Shown: positions 8,270-15,149 of the stretch, piece after piece
Layout: every line of letters begins with the position of its first letter
Numbering within the stretch: the stretch's first letter is position 1
Notes under the pieces: generated by a model
What the model saw: only the letters and a program-made list of their open reading frames with translations
What the model was told of the DNA's origin: nothing
Databases searched by the model: none
DNA from: Nocardia beijingensis NBRC 16342
GTDB taxonomy: Bacteria; Actinomycetota; Actinomycetes; Mycobacteriales; Mycobacteriaceae
Direction: 5' to 3'
Assembly (NCBI RefSeq): GCF_001612785.1
Contig: NZ_BDBC01000024.1
Coordinates: 1-41,114, forward strand
Length of the DNA stretch: 41,114 bases
Program-made: the position numbers and the translations under genes

Positions 8270-9207
8270 TGTCCGGCGATCGGAAGGGTGTGGAGTCCGC
8301 GGGGCGCGAAGCCGTCGGGGCCGGAGATAGCGCGACACCCACTGCGTCCGGTGCACATGAATTCGGCAAGACCGGCGATCGCGCGGCCTCGAGATCCGGC
8401 GATCCAGCCCCCACGGGATCCGGCAGCGAAGCACCCGCCGGATCGGGAGTACCCACCGGATCAGGCGAGCGCGGAGCCGCATCCGAACGCGAGGCGACGG
8501 GCGGAGCCGATGACCGCGAAGCTGCGGCGGAGCCCGGCCTCGGCGGACAGTTCCGCCGCCAGCGCACCGCGCTGCTGACGCTCGGCATCATCGGCGCCAT
8601 CCTGATCGGGTTCGCGATCGGCGTGCTGGCCCGGATACCGCTGAACGGTTCCACCGAGCCCGACCCCGGCCCGGTCGACGTCGGCTTCGGCCAGGACATG
8701 TCCGCGCATCACGCCCAAGCGGTCGAAATGGCGGGCGTGCTGCTGGTTCGCTCCACCGACACCGAGGTCCGCCGCCTGGCCTACGACATCCTCACCACCC
8801 AGCAGAGCCAGATCGGGCGCATGCAGGGTTGGTTGCAACTCTGGGGCGAACCCGCGCAGAGCGTCGACGGTTTCATGGGCTGGATGGCCGAGCCGATGGG
8901 CGGCCACGACCATTCCGGCGCCGACATGCCCCACCACTCCGGCCCGGTGTCCACCATGCCCGGCATGGCCACTCCCGCCGAACTCGCCGCCCTGCGCCAG
9001 GCCACCAGCCCCATGCTGGACACCATGTTCCTGCAGCTCATGCTGCGCCACCACCAGGGCGGGCTGTCGATGATCGACTACGCCGCCCAGCACGCCGACA
9101 CCACCGCGGTGCGCACCCTCGCCGAGACCATGGCCACCACCCAGCGCGGCGAATCCGACCTGATGACCACCATGCTCACCGCCCGCGGCGCGGCCCCACT
9201 CCCATAA
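8269..9207 (+). CDS. DUF305 family membrane-anchored His/Met-rich protein
   Basis: A 312-aa protein starting at GTG 8269-8271, which shares one base with the preceding stop. Residues 1-95 are a disordered Gly/Ser/Pro/Glu-rich cytosolic segment; a membrane helix spans about 101-121; the extracytoplasmic DUF305 domain (about 138-308) is a four-helix ferritin-like fold. Motifs seen are GFGQDMSAHHAQAVEMA and, later, FLQLMLRHHQGGLSMI, plus a Met/His-rich linker (GGHDHSGADMPHHSG). Such His/Met clusters are suited to binding copper or other metals, which is an inference from composition and from reports on some DUF305 proteins. Likely partner of the DUF3105 protein. Confidence 0.88.
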   Translation: MSGDRKGVESAGREAVGAGDSATPTASGAHEFGKTGDRAASRSGDPAPTGSGSEAPAGSGVPTGSGERGAASEREATGGADDREAAAEPGLGGQFRRQRTALLTLGIIGAILIGFAIGVLARIPLNGSTEPDPGPVDVGFGQDMSAHHAQAVEMAGVLLVRSTDTEVRRLAYDILTTQQSQIGRMQGWLQLWGEPAQSVDGFMGWMAEPMGGHDHSGADMPHHSGPVSTMPGMATPAELAALRQATSPMLDTMFLQLMLRHHQGGLSMIDYAAQHADTTAVRTLAETMATTQRGESDLMTTMLTARGAAPLP

Positions 9208-9219
9208 CCCGAAAACCCG

Positions 9220-9249
9220 CCGCCGTCGGCGCTTTTTGGCGGACGGCGG
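9220..9249 (+). terminator. Hairpin after the DUF305 gene
   Basis: Perfect 8-bp arms ccgccgtc (9220-9227) and gacggcgg (9242-9249) enclose a 14-nt loop holding five T residues, 12 nt after the stop codon. There is no U-tract after the stem, so it may end transcription only partly. Confidence 0.5.
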
Positions 9250-9313
9250 CCGATACGATAGGCTGACCCAGCCCGATCGGACCGCCATCCCGGCCCCGAC
9301 CGAGCCCTATCCC

Positions 9314-9386
9314 GCCCTCGTAGCTCAGGGGATAGAGCGTCTGCCTCCGGAGCAGAAGGCCGCAGGTTCGAATCCTGCCGAGGGCA
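9314..9386 (+). tRNA. tRNA-Arg (anticodon CCG)
   Basis: 73 nt fold into a cloverleaf: acceptor arms GCCCTCG (9314-9320) and CGAGGGC (9379-9385) pair fully, discriminator A at 9386. The anticodon stem TCTGC/GCAGA encloses loop CTCCGGA, giving anticodon CCG for arginine codon CGG. The T-arm contains GGTTCGAATCC. CCA is not encoded. Reverse-strand reading gives a false protein-like sequence, which was discarded. Confidence 0.97.
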
Positions 9387-9389
9387 CGC

Positions 9390-9439
9390 ACGAGAAAGGC
9401 CCCGCGACCAGCACACTTGCTGGCAGGGGCCTTTCTCGT
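9390..9439 (+). terminator. Strong nested hairpin behind tRNA-Arg
   Basis: 14-bp perfect arms acgagaaaggcccc (9390-9403) and ggggcctttctcgt (9426-9439), with an inner stem ccagca/tgctgg (9408-9413 / 9418-9423). It starts 3 nt after the tRNA and is the clearest terminator of the window. Confidence 0.85.
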
Positions 9440-9666
9440 CTGCAACCTCGGTGACACGAGATGACACAACCTCACCCAAAGTCTTCGCCGCCTCCCTCAG
9501 CGCCCGGGCGCACTTCGCACCGCCGCCGCGCTGAGACGCGCAGCGCGTACTGATGAGGCGTCGCCCGTACTGATGTTCCCGTCCGGTCGCATCACTTGGC
9601 GGTTCGGTCCGCTGGTCTCCGGCGGCGTTCGCTTGCGGCTGAGCAACGTGGTGACATCGCGACGTC
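9440..9666. other. Gene-free stretch between tRNA-Arg and toxin-antitoxin pair
   Basis: No convincing gene was found. The 10-mer cgtactgatg occurs twice, at 9546-9555 and 9566-9575, exactly 20 bp apart (two helical turns). The position directly behind a tRNA is a common integration site, but no second copy of the tRNA 3' end and no integrase were seen. Confidence 0.5.
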
Positions 9667-9686
9667 CTGTACAGAATCCTGTACAG
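9667..9686. promoter_or_regulatory. YefM/YoeB operator: two TGTACA palindromes
   Basis: Two identical 8-bp palindromes ctgtacag at 9667-9674 and 9679-9686 have centres 12 bp apart, ending 7 bp before the antitoxin ATG. The E. coli yefM-yoeB operator is built from TGTACA core repeats with the same kind of spacing, so autorepression by the antitoxin, or by the complex with the toxin, is strongly suggested. Confidence 0.8.
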
Positions 9687-9693
9687 TGAAGTC

Positions 9694-10200
9694 ATGAAGC
9701 CGATGAGTTATACCGAGGCGCGAGCTAACTTCGCATCGGTTCTCGACACTGCCACCGAAGACCTGGAAGAGGTGGTGATCACTCGCGCGGGTCACGAGCC
9801 TGCCGTCGTCGTCGCGCTCAGCGAGTATCAGGCACTCCAAGAGACCGCGTACTTGCTGGGCAATCCGGCTAATGCGCGACATCTCGAACGTTCTATCGCA
9901 GAGCATCGTGGCGGCGGCGCAACGCCTCGGGAACTGGTCGACGTTGCCGAGGACGAGGATGAGGGGGAGACGAAGCGTCCGTCGGTGCGGGTCTATTCCG
10001 CGCGGCCCCCTCACTTCGACGCCGAGTTCCCTGCGGCCGCTCGCTACCTCAATGATCTGGTTTCCCCGGTTTTCGCGGCCCCCGAAAACGTCGATCCGGA
10101 GGAATTCGCAGCCGCCCTGCGCATGGTCAGTGCGTGGTTGTCGCGAGTGGGCATTCCTGAGTCCGAGCGCAAGGTGACTCGTCGCAAGGCGGGTAAGTGA
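9694..10200 (+). CDS. yefM: YefM/Phd-family antitoxin with extra C-terminal domain
   Basis: A 168-aa antitoxin for the adjacent YoeB toxin. Residues 1-86 match the whole of E. coli YefM: MSYTEARANF at the DNA-binding N-terminus, VVITRAGHEPAVVVALSEYQAL, then ETAYLLGNPANARHLERSI. Usual family length is about 80-90 aa; here an acidic linker (EDEDEGE) leads into about 80 additional residues with Arg/Pro-rich start, a helical region (DPEEFAAALRMVSAWLSRVGI) and a basic end (KVTRRKAGK). I do not recognise this extra part. ATG 9694 is chosen; ATG 9703 is an alternative. The stop overlaps the toxin start as GTGA, so translation is coupled. Confidence 0.9.
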   Translation: MKPMSYTEARANFASVLDTATEDLEEVVITRAGHEPAVVVALSEYQALQETAYLLGNPANARHLERSIAEHRGGGATPRELVDVAEDEDEGETKRPSVRVYSARPPHFDAEFPAAARYLNDLVSPVFAAPENVDPEEFAAALRMVSAWLSRVGIPESERKVTRRKAGK

Positions 10201-10454
10201 AACTCACATTCACGGAACCTGCGTGGGACGACTACCAATGGTGGCTGGCCAACGACAAGAAGATCTTGCGGCGCATCAACACGCTGATCGCGGACATCGA
10301 GCGCAACGGCTACGAAGGTGTCGGAAAGCCAGAAGCGCTGAAACACAATCTGGCTGGCTACTGGTCGCGACGGATCACGACTGAACACCGGATCGTGTAC
10401 GTCATCGAGGACGACACGGTCGTGATCATCGCCTGTCGCTTCCACTACGAGTAA
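10197..10454 (+). CDS. yoeB: YoeB-family mRNA interferase toxin
   Basis: An 85-aa ribosome-dependent RNase of the RelE superfamily that cleaves mRNA in the ribosomal A site and is neutralised by YefM. The catalytic residues E46, R65, H83 and Y84 lie at the same positions as in E. coli YoeB, within GVGKPEALKHNL, TTEHRIVY and CRFHYE, so the toxin is probably active. The start is GTG 10197-10199 overlapping the antitoxin stop. The C-terminus has one residue beyond the usual terminal Tyr. Confidence 0.95.
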   Translation: MKLTFTEPAWDDYQWWLANDKKILRRINTLIADIERNGYEGVGKPEALKHNLAGYWSRRITTEHRIVYVIEDDTVVIIACRFHYE

Positions 10455-10506
10455 TCGAAGCGGGTGCGACCACCGCAGGTGCGCGCGACCGAGGGCCGCC
10501 CCCAGA

Positions 10507-10526
10507 CAAGTCGAAGCTTCGTCTTG
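10507..10526. terminator. Possible shared terminator between yoeB and DUF397 gene
   Basis: Imperfect 20-bp palindrome (18 of 20 symmetric) centred on gaagcttc, lying in the 90-bp gap between two converging genes. It lacks a T-tract; the role is inferred from position. Confidence 0.35.
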
Positions 10527-10544
10527 CGACCGCGGGCGGGAGTC

Positions 10545-10751
10545 CTATGTGCGGTCGAACGCGCCACGGACCACGCCGGTGGTGAAGGCGTCCCACTCGC
10601 CGGGCGGGAAGATCAGCGCCGGGCCGGTCGGGTTCTTCGAGTCACGGACGCCGACCGCGCCTCCGGCCAGGTGGGCGACCTCGACACAGTCGGCTCCCCC
10701 TTGGCTATGGCTCGATTTGAACCAGCACGCTCCGGACAAGTCAGCGTTCAC
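10545..10751 (-). CDS. DUF397 small protein
   Basis: A 68-aa protein with the DUF397 pattern: WFKSSHSQGGADCVEVA, then GVRDSKNPTGPALIFPPGEWDAFT. DUF397 proteins are typically paired with an upstream HTH-DUF5753 regulator in actinobacteria (the WhiJ-type pairs of Streptomyces) and may bind or modulate it. Start GTG at 10749-10751 overlaps the 3' end of that regulator gene by 11 bp, so the two are almost certainly co-translated. Confidence 0.92.
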   Translation of the reverse strand: MNADLSGACWFKSSHSQGGADCVEVAHLAGGAVGVRDSKNPTGPALIFPPGEWDAFTTGVVRGAFDRT

Positions 10752-11643
10752 GGTCGAACTCCCTCGCTATCTCTCGCAACAGGTCACGGCTCGGGCGGGT
10801 GTCCGGTCCTGCCTGCTGAAGCATCGCGAATGCCGCACGGAATCTGAGCACATCCGCCGGCCCTTCAAGGTACGCGGCGCCAGTGTAGTTCTCGCAATAG
10901 ATGACCGGGGGCTCCTTCAACTTGCCACGCCCATCGCGGGCGAAGTCCAAGATGGTGAACGGCGGTAGGGCTGCCCCGAGCGGAATTCCGGCGTGGAACG
11001 GCAGTATCCGGATATCGACGTTGGCCAGAGTGCTCATATCTGCGAGGTGCCTCGACTGGGCTGTCATGACACGGCGGTTACCGACCACAGTTCGCAGCAC
11101 GGACTCGTGGAGGACGAACGAGGCTGTTGTCGGGTTACGCGATCGGGTGAGAATGTTCTGTCGCTGAGCACGAACCTGAATACGGCGTTCCAACTCCTCC
11201 TCTGTGTCTTCAGTGAAGTAACGCCGATCGATTGCCCGCGTGTAGTCCGGTGTCTGTAGCAGTCCCGGTATGAGCAATGGCTGATAACTTGCCAATTCTG
11301 TAGCGCTGGCTTCCAAGCCGACATACAGGTTGACCCACGCCGGGATCAAATCTCCATAGGTATGCCACCACGACTTCGCCGGTGTCTGTTCAGCGAGCAC
11401 CCTGGCGACAGCCGCGTTCTCGTCAGTCAATCCATAGATCTCACACAACCCTGAAACGTCGCGGACCCTGACCTTTTCGGTCAATCCACGCTCCAGGCGG
11501 CTCAGGGTCGATTTGTTCCACTCCATGAGGGACGCGGCCCGTTCCAGGGTGAAACCCGCCCCCTCCCGAGCCTCTTTCAGATACCTGCCGAGCTGTCGGC
11601 GCGGCAGTGTGCTGCCCGTTTCCTCCGCGTGGTCGTCTGCCAT
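10741..11643 (-). CDS. XRE-type HTH regulator with DUF5753 domain
   Basis: A 300-aa cytosolic DNA-binding protein. The helix-turn-helix lies at about residues 18-60 (LGRYLKEAREGAGFTLERAA, then WNKSTLSRLERG), followed by the DUF5753 domain (about 100-290) starting with YQPLLIPGLLQTPDYTRA. The ATG at 11641-11643 is preceded by AGGGGAG. An upstream in-frame extension to 11820 is possible but has no homology-like content. Partner is the overlapping DUF397 gene. Such pairs act in developmental or antibiotic regulation in Streptomyces; the target here is unknown. Confidence 0.92.
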   Translation of the reverse strand: MADDHAEETGSTLPRRQLGRYLKEAREGAGFTLERAASLMEWNKSTLSRLERGLTEKVRVRDVSGLCEIYGLTDENAAVARVLAEQTPAKSWWHTYGDLIPAWVNLYVGLEASATELASYQPLLIPGLLQTPDYTRAIDRRYFTEDTEEELERRIQVRAQRQNILTRSRNPTTASFVLHESVLRTVVGNRRVMTAQSRHLADMSTLANVDIRILPFHAGIPLGAALPPFTILDFARDGRGKLKEPPVIYCENYTGAAYLEGPADVLRFRAAFAMLQQAGPDTRPSRDLLREIAREFDRER

Positions 11644-11801
11644 GCACGTCTCCCCTGCCGTTGCATTCCGAGATCTGTGTTTGTTGCGGTCCGCGCCGAT
11701 CGTAGGCGGCGGCGCACAACCCGAGCTGGTGATTTGCGCGAGTTTGCCCACGGAATGTGTTGCGCTACCGCGTGACCGACGCCCGGCCCATCCTTTGCCG
11801 C

Positions 11802-12089
11802 ATGCCACCGGACATCCCACTCAGCAGAACTCAGGCCGACGTGCTGGCAGCGCTCGAGCCGGGCGGAATCCTGTCGGTCGACGCGCTGGCGAAGACGGTG
11901 AACCTGACCGGATGGCGGGTGCGCCGCGCGTTACCGCCGCTCGAGTCGGCCGGGCTGATCGTGCATGCCGGACTGGTCCGCCGTCGCGGATACCAGATCA
12001 CAGCCGACGGCAGGCGGGCGCTCTCCGCCCACGGCGGGATCGACACCACGCAAGCGAGGCTGGATGTTGCGCCGCACGACGTTTGGTGA
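11802..12089 (+). CDS. Small winged-helix DNA-binding protein
   Basis: About 95 residues, the core of a winged helix-turn-helix: LSRTQADVLAALEPGGILSV, DALAKTVNLTGWRVRRALPPL, ESAGLIVHAGLVRRRGY and a final QITADGRRAL. This layout is MarR/PadR-like but without a dimerisation domain. The start is unsure: ATG 11802 or in-frame GTG 11757; neither has a good ribosome-binding site. Divergent from the HTH-DUF5753 gene across 158 bp. It overlaps the next small gene by 26 bp, so the two may form a pair. Function unknown. Confidence 0.65.
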   Translation: MPPDIPLSRTQADVLAALEPGGILSVDALAKTVNLTGWRVRRALPPLESAGLIVHAGLVRRRGYQITADGRRALSAHGGIDTTQARLDVAPHDVW

Positions 12090-12354
12090 CCACACCGTCC
12101 TCTGGCAGATCGCACGAGGGGCACGGATCGCGATCGAATCACTGATCGACCAAGCGGCGGCTACCCCGGCCTACCGGATGAGAATGGACGGCTCGATCGT
12201 CGATATCCCGAACGGCGACCCAGGCGTGATCCTCTTCGGGGAGTGCGACCACCGCCCCGACCTCGCCCAGGTCCGCGAGTGGTTCCCCGAGCACTTCCAA
12301 CTCTGGGACGCGGTCAGATCCGACTACTGGAACGCCGTAGCCCCACGTCGATAG
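12064..12354 (+). CDS. Small protein of unknown function
   Basis: About 96 aa, not recognised. It is mixed alpha/beta in appearance, with an acidic middle (DGSIVDIPNGDPGVILFGEC) and an aromatic C-terminal half (REWFPEHFQLWDAVRSDYW). No signal peptide or membrane segment. ATG at 12064 lies inside the end of the winged-helix gene, suggesting translational coupling. Translated-looking codon use and the overlap support a real gene. Confidence 0.5.
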   Translation: MLRRTTFGDHTVLWQIARGARIAIESLIDQAAATPAYRMRMDGSIVDIPNGDPGVILFGECDHRPDLAQVREWFPEHFQLWDAVRSDYWNAVAPRR

Positions 12355-12494
12355 CGCGAGTGGCACACCACGGTGAGGTCTACTCGATGTTTGCCGCGGC
12401 CATGTGCCGCTCGCCGACTCACCTGCTGTGAGGTGGTGGCGAATACGATGGCGTCGGGCGATGGTGGGCATCTGGTCGAGCGGAGGAGCGTGTA

Positions 12495-13093
12495 TTGGCT
12501 GAGGCCGGGACCCGGCGCGGGCGGGTACTGCGCTGGACCGTGACCGGGGTTTTGGTGGCGGTCGCGGTGGTCGGGATCGTATCGGTGACCGGACTCAGCG
12601 GAAGCAGGCCGCCGTTCGATCCGGACGCGGTGCCGGGCAGTCAAGTCGTCTGGGTGACGGCGCCCGCCGGGGCCGATCGGGGGACGCTGGAATTGTGGCA
12701 GCGGAAGCGGTTTCGGCGGTGGCAGCGGACGTTGGCGGTGCCCGCCTGGGTGGGCAAGGCGGGTATTTCGCGGGAGGCGAGGGAAGGGGCGGCGTTCACG
12801 CCGGAGGGCACGTTCGCGTTGACCGAGGGCTTCGGCCGGTTACCTCACGCAGGCGCGAAGCTTCCCTACTCAGCGAGAATCTCGGCCGGACCGATCCGCA
12901 GTACAACTACGCGCTGGTCATCGACTACAACCGTTTTCCGGTCGTGCCGAATCGGGGCTCGGCTTTTTTCGTCCATGTGGAGGTCGGCAGGCCGACGGCA
13001 GGTTGCGTCGCGGTCGGTGACGACGTCATGCGTACGTTGCTGACCACCCTCGAGCCGTCGCGGAAGCCTGTTATCGGCATCTATGCGATCTGA
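12495..13093 (+). pseudogene. Broken YkuD-type (L,D-transpeptidase-like) secreted protein gene
   Basis: The 5' part reads from a TTG at 12495 with a strong GGAGGAG site: a signal-anchor helix (about 13-35), then WVGKAGISREAREGAAFTPEG and FALTEGFGRLPHAGAKLPY. At about 12866-12872 the recognisable sequence jumps by two frames to ENLGRTDPQYNYALVIDYNRF and then AFFVHVEVGRPTAGCVAVGDD, ending at 13093. The His and Cys of the catalytic region survive, but roughly 30 codons expected between LPY and ENLGR in this family are absent. A small deletion with net frameshift is the simplest reading; the uninterrupted frame ends at 13043 in unrelated sequence. A sequencing error alone would not restore the missing segment. 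Confidence 0.75.
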
Positions 13094-13296
13094 ATCCGTT
13101 GCCGCGACCGGCTCGATGGCGATGCTCGGTTACTCGGCCGAACGGAGCGACATCCGCTCGCGCCGCACGGTCACCAGACCGGCCACCGGCGGCAAACAGC
13201 CCGCCGACAGCTGCGAGCGTCGAATCCGGCGATCGACCGACCGGCGGCGTCGGATACGTAGACGAGAGGTTTCTCGAATGCCGCCGTGATACGAGC

Positions 13297-13323
13297 GAAG
13301 GGCCCCGGAAGCCGGAGCCCTTC
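13297..13323. terminator. Bidirectional hairpin terminator
   Basis: Arms gaagggc (13297-13303) and gcccttc (13317-13323) with an inner ccgg/ccgg pairing. It lies between the broken YkuD gene (plus) and the stop of the unknown minus-strand gene at 13356. The 10-mer ttctcgaatg occurs at 13271 and 13321. The rest of 13094-13296 shows no gene. Confidence 0.6.
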
Positions 13324-13355
13324 TCGAATGGTGGGTGTCGCCTGCGATCAGACGG

Positions 13356-14039
13356 TCACGACAAAGGTTCGGTGGGTTTGTCGGTGGAGGTGAGGACGCC
13401 CGCGTTGGTGAGGTAGGTGAAGGCGGGGGCCGTGAAGGCGGGCTGGAGGAAGTAGAAGTGGGCCTTGGTGACGGCGCCGTTCTCGGTGGCGTCGCAGAGG
13501 GCGTGCAGGGCGGTGGGGTCGACGGTGCGGGCGATCAGTTTGCCCGCCTCGTAGTCCATCTCCACCCAGTTCGCGTGGATGGCGGCGCTCATGACGCTGC
13601 CGGTGAAGTCCTCCCGGTCGGAGGCGGCGCTGAGGCTGATCTCGAGGCCGTCGTCGAGGTCGGTCGGCGTGTGCTGCCAGCGGCCGAACTCCCACCAGCG
13701 CACGAAGCTGACCGGGCCCTCGACGCCGCCGGGCAGCTTCGTCGTCGGTTCCACCGACCGCACCCAGGCCGGCGCCGCGGCCAGCGGGTCGTAGGAGGTC
13801 CCGGCGACCTCGTTGTCCTCGTCCCGCCCGAATAGCAGTGCGCGCTCACCGGGGTATCTGACCAGCGAGTACCAATTGCCCTCGCCGTCGTCGTTGATCA
13901 GCCGGCCGCCTTCCACTCTGGCCGTCTGCCCGATCTCCTGTCCGCTCGCGGCCCGATCGGTGTGCGTGGCGCAGGTGATCACGTCCAAGACGGTCACGCG
14001 CGCCCACAGCACCTCGGGATGCGGCAACTGAAATCCCAT
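13356..14039 (-). CDS. Protein of unknown function
   Basis: 227 aa, not recognised. No signal peptide or membrane helix; apparently a soluble protein rich in Trp, Asp and Glu, with segments such as NWYSLVRYPGERALLFGRDED and FVRWWEFGRWQHTPTDLDDG that suggest a beta-rich fold. The family seems to be limited to Nocardia-like actinobacteria, but this could not be checked. ATG at 14037-14039 is preferred over an upstream in-frame TTG at 14048. It is followed by a shared terminator and preceded, 161 bp away, by another unknown gene on the same strand. No function is proposed. Confidence 0.75.
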   Translation of the reverse strand: MGFQLPHPEVLWARVTVLDVITCATHTDRAASGQEIGQTARVEGGRLINDDGEGNWYSLVRYPGERALLFGRDEDNEVAGTSYDPLAAAPAWVRSVEPTTKLPGGVEGPVSFVRWWEFGRWQHTPTDLDDGLEISLSAASDREDFTGSVMSAAIHANWVEMDYEAGKLIARTVDPTALHALCDATENGAVTKAHFYFLQPAFTAPAFTYLTNAGVLTSTDKPTEPLS

Positions 14040-14200
14040 GCCGGGCAACGTATCACCGGCCCCCTACGGCGACAACCGGGCCGGCAATCGACCGGACAAC
14101 CCATTCGGGCCGCGAAGCCGGGAGCAGCAAACCCGACAGCACCCGGCACTGGCAGCTGTCGCGCGAATACCGGCGGAACAGGCAAATTGAGGGCAATGGA

Positions 14201-14611
14201 TCAGGCCGGGCCCGCGCGACCTTCCCGCGTGGCCGGTCGATCGGATTCCGGTCCGGATTGTCCGGTACGACGCGGGCGCAGCGCGTACGCCGGGACCAAC
14301 TGGTCGCGCACTTGCAGGTCCGGGCGGCCGTCGGCGAACTGGATGCTGTAGTTCACCCGGCCCATCCAGTCGCCGTCGACGGTGGGCAGCCAATGCGTCA
14401 GGGTTCCCGGACGCTCGCCGCGCATGATGACCCCGGCGCCGTTCACATGGCGCGGCGTCCCCGGATCGCGGACCAGGATCGCGTCCAGCCGCACCCAGAC
14501 CGGCCGCGGCGGATAGGTCAGCGTCCGGTAGTAGTGGCCGGTCCGGTTCGGGTAGACCAGCTCGGGTTCCGTTCCTTCGGTTCGCGGCGTTTCATCGCTT
14601 ATCGAACCCAT
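14201..14611 (-). CDS. Protein of unknown function
   Basis: 136 aa, unrecognised and soluble. It begins with an acidic lead-in (SDETPRTEGTEPEL), then a Tyr/Arg/Pro-rich stretch (RTGHYYRTLTYPPRPVWVRL), VNGAGVIMRGERPGTLTHWL and VDGDWMGRVNYSIQFADGRP, and ends in a disordered Arg/Gly/Pro tail. ATG at 14609-14611 has no strong RBS. It is divergent from the SnoaL-like gene and may share its control region. Confidence 0.65.
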   Translation of the reverse strand: MGSISDETPRTEGTEPELVYPNRTGHYYRTLTYPPRPVWVRLDAILVRDPGTPRHVNGAGVIMRGERPGTLTHWLPTVDGDWMGRVNYSIQFADGRPDLQVRDQLVPAYALRPRRTGQSGPESDRPATREGRAGPA

Positions 14612-14702
14612 GTTCGAATGTTAGCCGGACATATGCGGCAAGCACCAGGCAAACACAGCCGGAACGGCATGACGACGCACACACTGTCGGCACACACGGC
14701 TA

Positions 14703-14736
14703 TCTAGTATGTTCATTCTAGAACGATCATATTAGA
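14703..14736. promoter_or_regulatory. 34-bp imperfect palindromic operator before the SnoaL gene
   Basis: Left arm tctagtatgttcat (14703-14716) and right arm acgatcatattaga (14723-14736) match in 11 of 14 pairs around a central tctaga (14717-14722). Three spaced TCTAG/TTAGA units suggest tandem repressor dimers, as for TetR-family proteins. The right end runs into the agaagga ribosome-binding site (14734-14740), so binding would block the gene. Confidence 0.65.
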
Positions 14737-14747
14737 AGGAGTGCGAC

Positions 14748-15149
14748 ATGCTCACGAAGTCCGAGGTCGTCAAGGGTTTCTACACGGCGACGCAGACCGG
14801 TGACGGACCGGCGATCCTGGCCCTGTTGCACCCGGAGTTCGAGGCGCGAACCGCACCGGGCCTGCCGTGCGGCGCGGGCGGTGTCTTCCACGGCCCGATC
14901 GCGGCGATGGCGCGTGTCTGGGGCGCGGTCGCGCGACATTTCGACACCGCGCCGTACGACGAGACCTGGCAGGAGACCACCGACGGCACCATTGTGGTGA
15001 CGGGGCACTATCGCGGCGCGGCCCGTGCCACCGGCCGGGAGTATGACGCCGAATTCGTGCATCTGTGGCAAGTCGACGAGGACGGCCGCATTACGCGGCT
15101 GCACCAATACACCGACACCGCACGCTGGCATGCCGCCCTGAACGCCTGA
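14748..15149 (+). CDS. SnoaL-like / NTF2-fold protein
   Basis: A 133-aa soluble protein with the SnoaL/NTF2 cone-shaped fold pattern: N-terminal helix VVKGFYTATQTGDGPAILALLHPEFE, then VFHGPIAAMARVWGAV, TIVVTGHYRGAARATGREYDAEFVHLWQVD and DGRITRLHQYTDT. Members include polyketide cyclases, limonene-epoxide-hydrolase-like enzymes and many uncharacterised stress or detoxification proteins; the substrate cannot be told here. The start is ATG 14748 with AGAAGGA 8 bp upstream. Transcription appears tightly controlled by the 34-bp palindrome just in front. Confidence 0.88.
   Translation: MLTKSEVVKGFYTATQTGDGPAILALLHPEFEARTAPGLPCGAGGVFHGPIAAMARVWGAVARHFDTAPYDETWQETTDGTIVVTGHYRGAARATGREYDAEFVHLWQVDEDGRITRLHQYTDTARWHAALNA

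Noticed and set aside
9176..9475. Minus-strand protein-like frame containing PLSYEG and RIRTCG
   Set aside because: It is the antisense of tRNA-Arg, a well-known false gene; no coding support.
9440..9695. Possible integrase remnant behind tRNA-Arg (short helical minus-strand peptide)
   Set aside because: Too short and without any recombinase motif; no att copy visible.
13263..13276. Small hairpin cgaga-ggtt-tctcg
   Set aside because: Only 5 bp; the stronger hairpin at 13297-13323 explains termination.
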